Shown here in pieces: positions 7,998 through 17,058 of a stretch of 64,000 nucleotides of DNA. Position numbers and translations under genes: made by a program. This DNA comes from Roseburia sp. 831b (lineage in GTDB: Bacteria > Bacillota > Clostridia > Lachnospirales > Lachnospiraceae): positions 671,501-735,500 of the forward strand of contig NZ_CP135162.1 of assembly GCF_001940165.2 (NCBI RefSeq), in the 5' to 3' direction. Positions within the stretch are counted from its first letter, which is position 1. Each line of letters opens with the position of its first letter. Below the pieces are notes generated by a model. The model was not told where the DNA came from, ran no database searches, and saw only the letters and a list, made by a program, of their open reading frames with translations.

Positions 7998-10319
7998 ATG
8001 AATGATGCAAAAGAATTAGAACAGCAATTGGTTTTCGGGCTTGATATTGGAACTAGAAATGTAGTTGGAACTGTCGGATATAAGGATGGTGATCAGTTTA
8101 TTGTGGTTGCCCAATATGTCAAACAGCATGAGACAAGATCCATGCTCGACGGACAGATTCACGATATTGGCCGCGTTGGAAAGACAATAGAGGCTGTAAA
8201 AAAACAACTGGAAGAGCAGACAGGGGTGACGCTTTCAGAAGTATGTATCGCTGCAGCCGGACGTGTGTTAAAGACCGTTACGACATCGGTTGCGTTTGAA
8301 TACGAGGAAGAGTCGGTTGTAACAGGAGAAGATATTCATACGCTTGACCTCCTTGGAATCGAGCATGCGCAGGAGATTTTAAAAGAAAAAAATGACACGA
8401 AGTATAAGTTCTACTGTGTTGGATACTCTGTTGTAAAATATTACTTAAATGACGAAGTTTTTTCCAATCTGGAGGGACATAAGGCGACTACGATTTCGGA
8501 GGATGTGATTGTAACATTCCTCCCGGAGGACGTTGTCGACGGTCTTTATGCAGCAGTTGGAATGGCGGGTCTAAGTGTTGCAAACTTAACCTTGGAGCCT
8601 ATTGCGGCAATCAATGTCGCAATCCCGGAGAACTATCGTCTTTTGAATATTGGTCTTGTGGATGTAGGAGCCGGAACATCCGATATTTCCATCACCAAAG
8701 ACGGAAGTATTGTGGCATACGGAATGATTCCTTTCGCCGGAGATGAAATCACAGAACTGATTGTACAAAATTACCTGGTTGATTTTAAGACAGCAGAGCA
8801 TATCAAGCTTGCAAGTGGAACGGACTCACAGGTTACCTATGAGGATATCATGAGTATCACGCATACCATTCCATCTGAGGATGTCTGGAAATTGACAGAG
8901 CCTGTTGTAGATAAGATTACAACAGATGTTGCAGACAAAATCAAAGAGCTGAATGGAGATCAGGCTGTCAGCGCTACATTTGTAGTTGGAGGCGGCGGTA
9001 AAATCCACGGTTTTACGGAGATGCTTGCAGAAAAACTGGGACTTCCATCGGAACGTGTTGCGCTTCGAGGGGAGGAAGTCTTGCAGGAGGTTGTGTTTGA
9101 ACAGGAGGATATCAAGAAAGACCCGCTTCTTGTAACACCGATTGGTATCTGCTTGAATTATTACGATCAGCGCAACAACTTTATTATGGTTCGTTTCAAC
9201 GGAGAACGAATCCGCCTTTACGATAACAACAAGCTTACGATTGTAGATGCTGCACTTCAGGCAGGATTCCCGAATGATGAGCTTTTCCCAAAAAGAGGAA
9301 AAGAAATCAACTTTACGGTAAATGGAGTTGCCCGAATCGCAAGGGGTGAGGCCGGAGAGTCTGCAATTGTCACGATGAATGACAAGATTGTAAGCATCAA
9401 CACACCGCTTGAACCAAACAGTGAGATTGTGATTGAGCCTTCCACCTGTGGTGAGGACGCACACTGTACGATTGAAGATCTTGGTGAGTACACACAGAGC
9501 ACCATCATCTTCCAGGTCAATGACAAGAAAATCCGCTGCCCGAAATTTGTAGAGGTAAATGGAAGCTTAGAACCACCAAATTATCAGATTCAGGAAAATG
9601 ATGTGATTGAGACAAGAAGCTTTTATACCGTCGGACAGGTGGCAGAATTTATGGATGTGGAACTTGATCCGGACAAAGAGATTTTTGTCAACAACCGTTT
9701 GGCAGATAAAAATACCCTGGTCTATGAAAACTTCACCATCGAATGGAGTGTATTATCCTTTGCATCTGCATCGGCAACCGGAAAGAAAATTGAGTATGTC
9801 GAAGATGACAAAGAGGATGTGGCAATTCCGTTTAGTGAGTCTATCCGTTCTTACGAACAGAATCTGGAACAGGAACAGAGTACAGAGCGCGGGTGGAACG
9901 AAGAAGAGAACTTAAGCCAGGAACAGAGCGAGTCAAAGGAACAGGACTTCGCTCAGGAAGAGAACCGGAATACAGAAAACGGTGTGGCAAATCCGAATGA
10001 TTTTGCAGAGGAAACCACGCAGGTACAGCAGGAATGTGAAGATGCACCGGAAGACACTTTTAAGGCAGAAGAAACGACAAATGTAGTTGAAGATAAAACG
10101 CCACAGGGAGCGAAACTTTCTGTCTGGATTAACAACGAACCGTTTGAGATGTCAGGTAAGAAAGAATACATATTTGTAGATATTTTCAATTTTTACCCGT
10201 TTGATTTGACAGCTTCTAGGGGACGTGCAATTGTAACAAAGATTAATGGACAGAATGCACAGTTTGCGGAGCCGTTAAATGAGGGTGACCGAATTGAAAT
10301 CTACTGGAAAGAGAATTAG
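7998..10319 (+). CDS. FtsA-like actin-fold ATPase with C-terminal beta-rich extension
   Basis: A 773-residue protein. The first 350 residues are an FtsA/PilM-type actin fold: phosphate-1 loop FGLDIGTRNVVGTVG, phosphate-2 loop LVDVGAGTSDISITK and adenosine motif VVGGGGKIHGF. About 250 residues of beta-rich sequence follow, with segments that look like ubiquitin/beta-grasp units (FIMVRFNGERIRLYD; STIIFQVNDKKIRC). Next is a Glu/Gln-rich linker (about residues 615-695) and a last small beta domain ending ALNEGD-like, IEIYWKEN. The role is probably at the membrane or division machinery, but it is not the canonical short FtsA. The start at 7998 is fixed by AAGAGGAG; an in-frame ATG at 7971 has no RBS. 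The WalJ-like gene follows 5 bp downstream. Confidence 0.8.
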   Translation: MNDAKELEQQLVFGLDIGTRNVVGTVGYKDGDQFIVVAQYVKQHETRSMLDGQIHDIGRVGKTIEAVKKQLEEQTGVTLSEVCIAAAGRVLKTVTTSVAFEYEEESVVTGEDIHTLDLLGIEHAQEILKEKNDTKYKFYCVGYSVVKYYLNDEVFSNLEGHKATTISEDVIVTFLPEDVVDGLYAAVGMAGLSVANLTLEPIAAINVAIPENYRLLNIGLVDVGAGTSDISITKDGSIVAYGMIPFAGDEITELIVQNYLVDFKTAEHIKLASGTDSQVTYEDIMSITHTIPSEDVWKLTEPVVDKITTDVADKIKELNGDQAVSATFVVGGGGKIHGFTEMLAEKLGLPSERVALRGEEVLQEVVFEQEDIKKDPLLVTPIGICLNYYDQRNNFIMVRFNGERIRLYDNNKLTIVDAALQAGFPNDELFPKRGKEINFTVNGVARIARGEAGESAIVTMNDKIVSINTPLEPNSEIVIEPSTCGEDAHCTIEDLGEYTQSTIIFQVNDKKIRCPKFVEVNGSLEPPNYQIQENDVIETRSFYTVGQVAEFMDVELDPDKEIFVNNRLADKNTLVYENFTIEWSVLSFASASATGKKIEYVEDDKEDVAIPFSESIRSYEQNLEQEQSTERGWNEEENLSQEQSESKEQDFAQEENRNTENGVANPNDFAEETTQVQQECEDAPEDTFKAEETTNVVEDKTPQGAKLSVWINNEPFEMSGKKEYIFVDIFNFYPFDLTASRGRAIVTKINGQNAQFAEPLNEGDRIEIYWKEN

Positions 10320-10324
10320 AAAAG

Positions 10325-11122
10325 ATGGAATTATGCAGTATTGCAAGTGGAAGCAGCGGAAACTGTATTTATGCAGGTTCCGATGAAAGCCACATTTTGA
10401 TTGATGCCGGAATCAGCGGAAAGCGGATTGAGAACGGACTGAATTCGATAGACCTTAAGACGGCAGATATGCAGGGAATTTTAATTACACATGAACATAT
10501 CGATCATATCGCAGGACTTGGAGTGGTAGCACGCCGCTACGGAATTCCGATGTATGCGACCAAAGAGACGATTGATGCCGTATTACATACGAAGTCCGTT
10601 GGAAAAATAGACGAAAGCCTTTTCCATGCGATTGAGCCGGGTGTTGATTTTTCAATCGGAGATTTGACGATTGAACCAATTTCCATTTCCCATGATGCAG
10701 CAAATCCGGTTGCATACAAGGTGAAACAACCGGGAAAAAGTATGGCGGTTATGACCGATTTAGGAAAGTATGACCAAAATATTATAGACAAACTAAAGAG
10801 TTTAGATGTATTATTGTTAGAAGCCAATCATGATGTGCAGATGTTACAGGTAGGATCTTATCCATACCCTTTGAAAAGAAGAATTCTTGGCGAAAAAGGG
10901 CATCTGTCGAATGAGGCGAGCGGACAGTTATTAGGTGAGATTTTACATGATCACTTTAACACTGTTTTTCTGGGGCATTTAAGTAAAGAGAATAATTACG
11001 AAGAATTAGCATATGAGACAGTACAGCTTGAGGTGACGATGGGTGAGAATCCGTACAACGGATCTGATTTCCCGATGTATGTTGCCAAGAGAGATGAAGT
11101 TTCGCCGATGATTCGTTTTTAG
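10325..11122 (+). CDS. Metallo-beta-lactamase fold hydrolase, WalJ/YycJ type
   Basis: A 265-residue protein with the WalJ signature start (CSIASGSSGNCIYAGSDES), the metal motif THEHIDHIAGL, a later Asp in MTDLG and a His in LLLEANHD and GHLSKENN. It resembles the predicted nuclease or phosphodiesterase WalJ, which sits in the WalRK operon of Bacillus and affects coordination of division with replication. Here it lies 5 bp after the FtsA-like gene, so both probably form one transcript. That pairing fits a cell-division role, which is inference. Confidence 0.9.
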   Translation: MELCSIASGSSGNCIYAGSDESHILIDAGISGKRIENGLNSIDLKTADMQGILITHEHIDHIAGLGVVARRYGIPMYATKETIDAVLHTKSVGKIDESLFHAIEPGVDFSIGDLTIEPISISHDAANPVAYKVKQPGKSMAVMTDLGKYDQNIIDKLKSLDVLLLEANHDVQMLQVGSYPYPLKRRILGEKGHLSNEASGQLLGEILHDHFNTVFLGHLSKENNYEELAYETVQLEVTMGENPYNGSDFPMYVAKRDEVSPMIRF

Positions 11123-11149
11123 ATATGTAAAAGAAAGAGGAGATTGAAA

Positions 11150-11434
11150 ATGGAAAACACAGTAGACAAGACAATTATCACAGTAGTAGGCAAAGACACT
11201 GTCGGAATTATCGCCAAGGTATGTACTTATCTTGCAGAAGAGAAAATCAACGTGCTTGATATCTCACAGACAATTGTATCCGGCTATTTCAACATGATGA
11301 TGGTGGTTGATATGAACAAAGCCGCAAAAGCATTTTCGGACTGCCAGAAAGATTTGGATGCACTTGGAACAGAAATCGGTGTTTCCATTAAATGCCAGCG
11401 CGCTGAGATTTTTGAAAAAATGCATCGTATCTAA
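11150..11434 (+). CDS. ACT domain protein, UPF0237 family
   Basis: A 94-residue single ACT domain (IITVVGKDTVGIIAKVCTYL, then INVLDISQTIVSGYFNMMMV). ACT domains bind amino acids or other small ligands and usually control a partner. The partner here is likely the UPF0210 protein encoded 18 bp downstream, a pairing that recurs in many bacteria. The start at 11150 is set by AAAGAGGAG just upstream; a TTG six bases earlier is less likely. The ligand is unknown. Confidence 0.9.
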   Translation: MENTVDKTIITVVGKDTVGIIAKVCTYLAEEKINVLDISQTIVSGYFNMMMVVDMNKAAKAFSDCQKDLDALGTEIGVSIKCQRAEIFEKMHRI

Positions 11435-11452
11435 TGAAAGGAACTTGTGGAA

Positions 11453-12817
11453 ATGATTAACATATTTGAAGTAAATGAAACCAACAAAATGGTGGAGCAG
11501 GAAAACCTTGATGTTAGAACGATTACAATCGGAATCAGCCTGCTGGATTGTATTGACTCAGACTTAAAGAAATTAAATGAAAATATCTACAATAAGATTA
11601 CAACCGTTGCAAAGGATCTTGCAAAGACAGCGGAGACAATTGAGGGCGAATTCGGGATTCCAATCGTCAACAAACGTATTTCCGTTACCCCGATTGCATT
11701 GGTTGGCGGTTCTGCATGCAAGACACCAGAAGATTTCGTAACGATTGCACATACGATGGATAAAGCTGCAAAAGCAGTTGGCGTTAACCTGATTGGTGGT
11801 TATTCTGCATTAGTTTCCAAAGGAATGACAAAGGCAGATGAGACGCTGATTCGTTCGATTCCACAGGCATTGTCCACAACAGAGTGTGTCTGCAGTTCCG
11901 TAAATTTAGGCTCTACAAAGACGGGAATTAACATGGACGGCGTGAAGCTGATGGGCGAAATCTTACTCGAACTTGCAGAAGTGACAAAAGACCGTGATTC
12001 TGTTGACTGTATGAAGCTGGTTGTATTCTGTAACGCACCAGACGATAACCCATTTATGGCAGGTGCTTTCCATGGCGTGACAGAAGCAGATGCTATCATT
12101 AACGTTGGTGTCAGCGGCCCTGGTGTAGTAAAGACTGCCCTGGAAAAAGTACGTGGAGAGAGCTTTGAGGTTCTCTGCGAGACTATCAAAAAGACAGCGT
12201 TTAAGGTAACACGTGTTGGCCAGCTTGTTGCAAAAGAGGCTTCTAAGATGCTTGGAATTCCATTCGGAATCGTAGACTTATCTTTAGCACCGACACCTGC
12301 AGTTGGAGACAGTGTTGCAGATATTCTTTGTGAAATCGGATTAGAATATGCAGGAGCACCGGGTACAACAGCAGCGCTTGCGCTTTTGAATGACCAGGTG
12401 AAAAAAGGCGGCGTTATGGCATCCTCTTATGTTGGTGGCTTAAGCGGTGCGTTTATTCCGGTCAGCGAGGATCAGGGAATGATTGATGCTGTGACAGCAG
12501 GAGCCATGACAATCGAGAAGTTAGAGGCAATGACTTGTGTATGTTCCGTTGGACTTGATATGATTGCAATTCCAGGAGATACACCGGCAACTACAATTTC
12601 CGGTATTATTGCAGATGAGATGGCAATCGGTATGGTGAACCAGAAGACAACAGCAGCACGTTTGATTCCGGTGATTGGAAAAGGTGTTGGTGATACCGTA
12701 GAGTTTGGTGGATTGTTTGGTTATGCGCCAATTATGCCGGTAAACAAATACTCCTGTGCAGATTTTGTGAATCGTGGAGGAAGAATTCCTGCACCAATTC
12801 ATAGCTTTAAGAACTAA
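11453..12817 (+). CDS. UPF0210 (DUF711) family protein
   Basis: A 454-residue protein that begins [13 protein letters not shown] and has the family core [38 protein letters not shown] and [20 protein letters not shown]. The family has been seen as a PFL-like alpha/beta barrel structure but has no proven reaction. The gene follows the ACT protein closely and a strong terminator follows it, so the two form an operon. The start is either the ATG at 11453 or the GTG at 11447; the ATG is preferred. Confidence 0.9.
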   Translation: MINIFEVNETNKMVEQENLDVRTITIGISLLDCIDSDLKKLNENIYNKITTVAKDLAKTAETIEGEFGIPIVNKRISVTPIALVGGSACKTPEDFVTIAHTMDKAAKAVGVNLIGGYSALVSKGMTKADETLIRSIPQALSTTECVCSSVNLGSTKTGINMDGVKLMGEILLELAEVTKDRDSVDCMKLVVFCNAPDDNPFMAGAFHGVTEADAIINVGVSGPGVVKTALEKVRGESFEVLCETIKKTAFKVTRVGQLVAKEASKMLGIPFGIVDLSLAPTPAVGDSVADILCEIGLEYAGAPGTTAALALLNDQVKKGGVMASSYVGGLSGAFIPVSEDQGMIDAVTAGAMTIEKLEAMTCVCSVGLDMIAIPGDTPATTISGIIADEMAIGMVNQKTTAARLIPVIGKGVGDTVEFGGLFGYAPIMPVNKYSCADFVNRGGRIPAPIHSFKN

Positions 12818-12826
12818 GATGGGGAT

Positions 12827-13126
12827 TTGCGCAACAATATTGTAAAATCAGATGATATTTCAAGTAAAAAGGAAGGTCGTTAAAAAACGACCTTCCTTTT
12901 TTGCGTAAAACACGCAAAAATATGCTCCATATATCCGAAAATGCTTAAAAAATAAAGGTTTATCGGTTGCGCAAAAGTTGAAAACGAGAAAAAAGTAGTG
13001 AAGATAGGACAAATTACCTTGTGCAAATCTGCTAAAAAACGGTCGGGATTATTATAAATCATGCACATTGACACAAAAACACTGCCGTAATATACTAAGA
13101 ATACAGAACAACCGATTGCGCAAAGG
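12827..13126 (+). promoter_or_regulatory. Three TTGCGCAA sites and promoter before the sugar ABC operon
   Basis: This 392-bp gap (12818-13209) holds no gene. It contains three copies of the palindrome TTGCGCAA (12827-12834, 12967-12974, 13116-13123). The last two share a longer core, CGGTTGCGCAAAAG and CGATTGCGCAAAGG. A good sigma-A promoter, TTGACA (13068-13073), 17 bp, TATACT (13091-13096), sits between sites two and three, so the third site is just past the expected start point. The sites resemble LacI-family (MalR-like) sugar operators; this is inference, and no LacI gene is in the window. Confidence 0.55.
12866..12902 (+). terminator. Strong Rho-independent terminator
   Basis: An 11-bp perfect stem (GGAAGGTCGTT, 12871-12881; AACGACCTTCC, 12886-12896) with an AAAA loop, flanked by an A-run and six Ts. 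A second inverted repeat (TTTTTGCGT, five bases, ACGCAAAAA) starts within the T-run and ends at 12920. Confidence 0.9.
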
Positions 13127-13209
13127 TGCGCAGGGAGTATCACACACCAGCGTCGGTCGATTCCACGGAACCATATAGATTCCAAAAAGAATAGGGAGGA
13201 TTTTTCAAA

Positions 13210-14523
13210 ATGAAAAAGAAAGTAATTAGTGCTTTATTATGCGTAAGCATGATGGCAACATTAGTTGCTGGTTGCGGAAGCAAAGCAGCTGATGACAGCA
13301 GCAACACAGACAGTAACAACGCAGCAACAGCTGACACACAGGCAGCAGACAGCAGCAATGCAACATCTTCAGAAGATGCAATTGCAAACTTAATCGCTGC
13401 AACAGACGGAACCGTAAACATTCAGTTATGGTGTTCTGAACTTGAGTCTTATCAGAATGTTATGAAAGAATTAACAGATAAATTCCAGGAACAGTATTCT
13501 GATGTAGATTTCAACATCACAATCGGTGCTGTATCTGAGGCAGATGCAAAAGATAAGATTTTGGAAGATATTGACGCAGCAGCAGATGTATTCGTATTTG
13601 CAGATGATCAGGTAAATGACCTTGTAAATGCTGGCGCACTTCAGGAAGTAGCAGCTACTTATACATATGACCCAACAGAGACAAACTCTAAGGCGACTGT
13701 AGATGCAGCTACAAAAGACGGAAAGCTTTACGCTTACCCATTAACAGCTTCTAACGGATATTTCTTATATTATGATTCAAGCATTTTCTCAGAAGATGAT
13801 GTAGCTTCCTGGGAAGCACTTACGGCAAAAGCTGAAGAAGCAGGAACTCAGGTAGGTATGGACGTAGCAAACGGCTGGTACTTATACGGATTCTTCGCAG
13901 GAGCAGGATGCGAACTTTCTATGAACGATGACAATACAAACAACTGTGACTGGAACAACGAAACAGGTGTGAAAGTAGCAGAGAGCGTTGAGAACATTAC
14001 TTCTTCTTCCGCATTTGTAAGCGTAGCAGATGAAGATGCTATCACAATGTTAAGCGATGGAACACTTGGTGCATATGTTTCCGGTACATGGGATGCAAAA
14101 TCATTCCAGGAAGCATATGGTGATGGATATGCAGCATGCAAACTTCCTACTTTTGATGTAGACGGAACAGCTACACAGATGGGATCTTACGCTGGTTACA
14201 AATTCGTTGGTGTTAACTCTCATGCAGAAAACATTGGTTGGTCTATGCTTCTTGCTGAGTACTTAACAAACGAAGAAAGCCAGTTAGCAATTGGTAATGC
14301 AACAGAAGAAGGTCCTGCAAACATCAATGCAGCAGCTCAGATTGATTCCCCAGCACTTGCAGCACTTGCAGCTCAGTCTGCATACGCAGATCAGCAGGTT
14401 GTAGGTCAGAACTACTGGGATCCAGCAAAAGCACTTGGTCAGAACCTTATTGATGGAGCTTCTGATATTCAGGGTGTACTTAATGATGCTGTAGATGGTA
14501 TTACACAGGAAATCGCTGAATAA
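13210..14523 (+). CDS. Sugar ABC transporter substrate-binding lipoprotein
   Basis: A 437-residue MalE-type (family 1) binding protein. It has a lipoprotein signal with lipobox LVAGC, Cys at residue 22, and then a low-complexity Ser/Asn/Asp/Ala linker of about 35 residues before the mature fold starts at VNIQLWCSELESYQ. Family features include YAYPLTASNGYFLYYD and GTLGAYVSGTWDAKSF. The next genes encode MalF- and MalG-like permeases and a GH53 galactanase, so the ligand is probably a galacto-oligosaccharide from beta-1,4-galactan; this is inferred from context only. No ATPase gene is present, so a shared MsmX-type ATPase elsewhere is likely. Codon use suggests high expression. Confidence 0.9.
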   Translation: MKKKVISALLCVSMMATLVAGCGSKAADDSSNTDSNNAATADTQAADSSNATSSEDAIANLIAATDGTVNIQLWCSELESYQNVMKELTDKFQEQYSDVDFNITIGAVSEADAKDKILEDIDAAADVFVFADDQVNDLVNAGALQEVAATYTYDPTETNSKATVDAATKDGKLYAYPLTASNGYFLYYDSSIFSEDDVASWEALTAKAEEAGTQVGMDVANGWYLYGFFAGAGCELSMNDDNTNNCDWNNETGVKVAESVENITSSSAFVSVADEDAITMLSDGTLGAYVSGTWDAKSFQEAYGDGYAACKLPTFDVDGTATQMGSYAGYKFVGVNSHAENIGWSMLLAEYLTNEESQLAIGNATEEGPANINAAAQIDSPALAALAAQSAYADQQVVGQNYWDPAKALGQNLIDGASDIQGVLNDAVDGITQEIAE

Positions 14524-14560
14524 TCATCAACTAGACAAAAGAACTTAAAAACTTAGTTTC

Positions 14561-14598
14561 CCGCATGCTCTGCACTGGGCAGGGCATGCGGAATTTTT
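14561..14598 (+). terminator. Intercistronic hairpin between binding protein and permeases
   Basis: A 13-bp G+C-rich stem (14561-14573 with 14579-14591, one G-T pair, loop ACTGG) is followed by AATTTTTA. In importer operons such hairpins often act as partial terminators or 3' stabilisers, giving more binding protein than permease. Confidence 0.65.
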
Positions 14599-14679
14599 AA
14601 AGACACAAGATTTGATCAGACAGATAAAAATTTTGTCAAAGGACAAAATTAATCATTCACGCGTATAGGGAGTGAATCT

Positions 14680-16098
14680 ATGAAAACTTTTTTTAATGCA
14701 GTCAAAAAATACTTTGCCGATTTTGGAAAAGCCGTGGCAAAGGGCGATATCTGGTGTAAACTCTCACTGATTGTCATGGGTGCCGGATATTGGGGACGTA
14801 AACAGATATTGAAGGGAATTTTAATCACAGCTCTTGAAGTTGTATTCTTCCTATTTACCGGTCTTTTTTCTATCAATTATATTAAGGATTTAGGAACACT
14901 TGGTACCGTACAGTACGAAGCGGTATTCGATCCTCTGACAATGAAAAATACTGTTAACGATTACGATAACTCATTACTGATTCTTCTTTATGGTATTGTA
15001 GGTATCTTAGCAATCTTAGCATTCATACTTTTATATATAAGCAATATGAAGGCAGTTTACCGTCTCCAGCTTATGAAGGAAGAGGGAGAACACATCAATA
15101 CATTTGGTGAGGACATAAAATCTCTTTTCAACGGTAAGTTTTATGTTACATTGCTTACCTTGCCAAGTATCGGTGTCATTATGATGAATATCATCCCAAT
15201 TGTCTTTATGTCATGTGTGGCATTTACCAATTATGATATCAATCATATGCCGCCAAACTACTTGTTTACATGGGTTGGTCTTAGCAACTTTAAGAACATG
15301 TTTACAGGCGGTGCCACCATCACATTTTCCTATGCATTTATCAGAATTCTTGCATGGACATTGGTTTGGGCGGTATCGGCAACGTTTACAACGTTTATTG
15401 GTGGTATTCTTTTGGCAAAATTAATCAACCATGAAAATACCTATTTCAAGAAAGTGTGGAGATCACTTTTTGTAGTAACCATTGCAATTCCACAGTTTGT
15501 AACATTGTTGCTTGTCAGCAAAATGTTCAGCGACCACGGTATTGTAAATACATGGTGTTCCAATATTGGACTGACAGGTTTCCTCCAGCATATAGGACTT
15601 GTATCCGGTAACTTTATACCATTCCTGTCAAAACCGGGCTGGTCACATGTGATGATTGTCCTCATTAATATCTGGGTCGGTGTACCGTATCAGATGCTTT
15701 CCGCTACCGGTATTTTGATGAACATCCCGACAGACCAGTTAGAGAGTGCACGAATCGACGGCGCAAACAAATGGCAGATTTTCTGGAAAATCACAATGCC
15801 ATATGTATTGTTTATCTGCGGACCATCCTTAGTTCAGAGCGTTATCGCAAATATCAATAACTTTAACGTTATTTACCTGCTTACAAGCTCAACCGCTACA
15901 TCCAATATGGCGTTTGCAAACTCCAATGCAAAAGAGACAGACCTTCTGATTACATGGTTGTTTACATTGACGAACGACAACTCAAACTACAAGATGGCAT
16001 CTGTCATCGGTATTGTTTCATTCGTTATCTGCGCACTTCTGACACTGCTTAGTTACACAAGAATGATTAGTGGCGACAAAGAGGAGGTGTACCAGTAA
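14680..16098 (+). CDS. Sugar ABC transporter permease, MalF/GanP type
   Basis: A 472-residue inner-membrane permease. An N-terminal region of about 140 residues carries extra helices before the binding-protein-dependent transport domain, as in MalF and GanP. The EAA loop that contacts the ATPase is visible near the C-terminus (LESARIDGANKWQIFWKITM). The RBS is GGGAGTGA. The next permease starts right after the stop codon, separated by one base. It forms the translocation channel with that permease. Confidence 0.93.
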   Translation: MKTFFNAVKKYFADFGKAVAKGDIWCKLSLIVMGAGYWGRKQILKGILITALEVVFFLFTGLFSINYIKDLGTLGTVQYEAVFDPLTMKNTVNDYDNSLLILLYGIVGILAILAFILLYISNMKAVYRLQLMKEEGEHINTFGEDIKSLFNGKFYVTLLTLPSIGVIMMNIIPIVFMSCVAFTNYDINHMPPNYLFTWVGLSNFKNMFTGGATITFSYAFIRILAWTLVWAVSATFTTFIGGILLAKLINHENTYFKKVWRSLFVVTIAIPQFVTLLLVSKMFSDHGIVNTWCSNIGLTGFLQHIGLVSGNFIPFLSKPGWSHVMIVLINIWVGVPYQMLSATGILMNIPTDQLESARIDGANKWQIFWKITMPYVLFICGPSLVQSVIANINNFNVIYLLTSSTATSNMAFANSNAKETDLLITWLFTLTNDNSNYKMASVIGIVSFVICALLTLLSYTRMISGDKEEVYQ

Positions 16099-16099
16099 A

Positions 16100-16945
16100 A
16101 TGAAGAAAAAAACCTGGAATATTATTATAAGGCATATTGTGCTAGCTCTGTTAGCATTTATCTGGCTGATACCGATTGTATGGCTGGTTGTAACCTCATT
16201 ATCAACAGCAAAGGGAGTAAGTTACCAGCACTTTTTCCCATCACACTGGACACTGGCAAATTATCACCAGCTGTTCTTTGAGACAGATACGGCAGCGAAT
16301 TTCCCTGCCTGGTTTAAAAATACATTCATTGTAGCGTTTTTCACCTGTATCGTTTCGTCCGCATTCGTATTGATGGTATCTTATGCATTCAGTTGTATGA
16401 GATTTAGAGGAAGAAAACAGCTTATGAGCTTTTCTATCATCCTTGGAATGTTCCCTGGTGTCCTTTCCATGATTGCTGTTTACTTCGTATTAAAGATGAT
16501 TGGACTTACCGATACGCTCGCTGGTCTGGTTATCGTATACTCCGCAGGTTCCGGATTAGGATTTTTGGTATTAAAAGGATTCTTCGATACCATTCCGGTT
16601 TCCTTAAGAGAGGCAGCCCGCTTAGAGGGAGCTTCCGAGGCAACTATTTTTGGAAAAATCATCATTCCGTTGTCAAAACCAATGATTGTATACACGATTA
16701 TCAATTCATTCTTAAATCCATGGATGGATTTCGTTATGGCACGAATCATGATTAAATCAAAAGATTCTGCGGACTGGACAGTTGCAATCGGACTTTACAA
16801 CCTGCTTCAGAAGACGTTGATTGGCGATTATTTCGCAATCTTCTGTGCCGGCGGTGTTATGATTGCAATTCCAATTTCCGTCCTTTTCGTAGTGATGCAG
16901 AAATTCTACGTAGAAGGTGTAACAGGAGGAGCCGTAAAAGGCTAA
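16100..16945 (+). CDS. Sugar ABC transporter permease, MalG/GanQ type
   Basis: A 281-residue permease with six predicted helices and the EAA motif LREAARLEGASEATIFGKII. The C-terminus VEGVTGGAVKG is the standard MalG ending. The start at 16100 is set by GAGGAGG (16081-16087), which lies inside the upstream gene, so the two permeases are translationally linked. It pairs with the MalF-like protein to import the sugar delivered by the lipoprotein. Confidence 0.94.
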   Translation: MKKKTWNIIIRHIVLALLAFIWLIPIVWLVVTSLSTAKGVSYQHFFPSHWTLANYHQLFFETDTAANFPAWFKNTFIVAFFTCIVSSAFVLMVSYAFSCMRFRGRKQLMSFSIILGMFPGVLSMIAVYFVLKMIGLTDTLAGLVIVYSAGSGLGFLVLKGFFDTIPVSLREAARLEGASEATIFGKIIIPLSKPMIVYTIINSFLNPWMDFVMARIMIKSKDSADWTVAIGLYNLLQKTLIGDYFAIFCAGGVMIAIPISVLFVVMQKFYVEGVTGGAVKG

Positions 16946-16972
16946 TAAAGTTGAAATGTTATTCATGAAGGC

Positions 16973-16995
16973 GGGCAGCACCCCCAATGCTGTCC
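16973..16995 (+). other. Small intercistronic hairpin
   Basis: GGGCAGCA (16973-16980) pairs with TGCTGTCC (16988-16995), one G-T pair, loop CCCCCAA. No T-run follows, so it is not a terminator; it may be an RNA processing or stability element between the permease and the 616-residue gene. Confidence 0.4.
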
Positions 16996-17058
16996 GAGAC
17001 CATGATGGGCATAATATAGAAAATAAATGCCAAAGAGTTTGGCTGAATGGAGGAAAAA

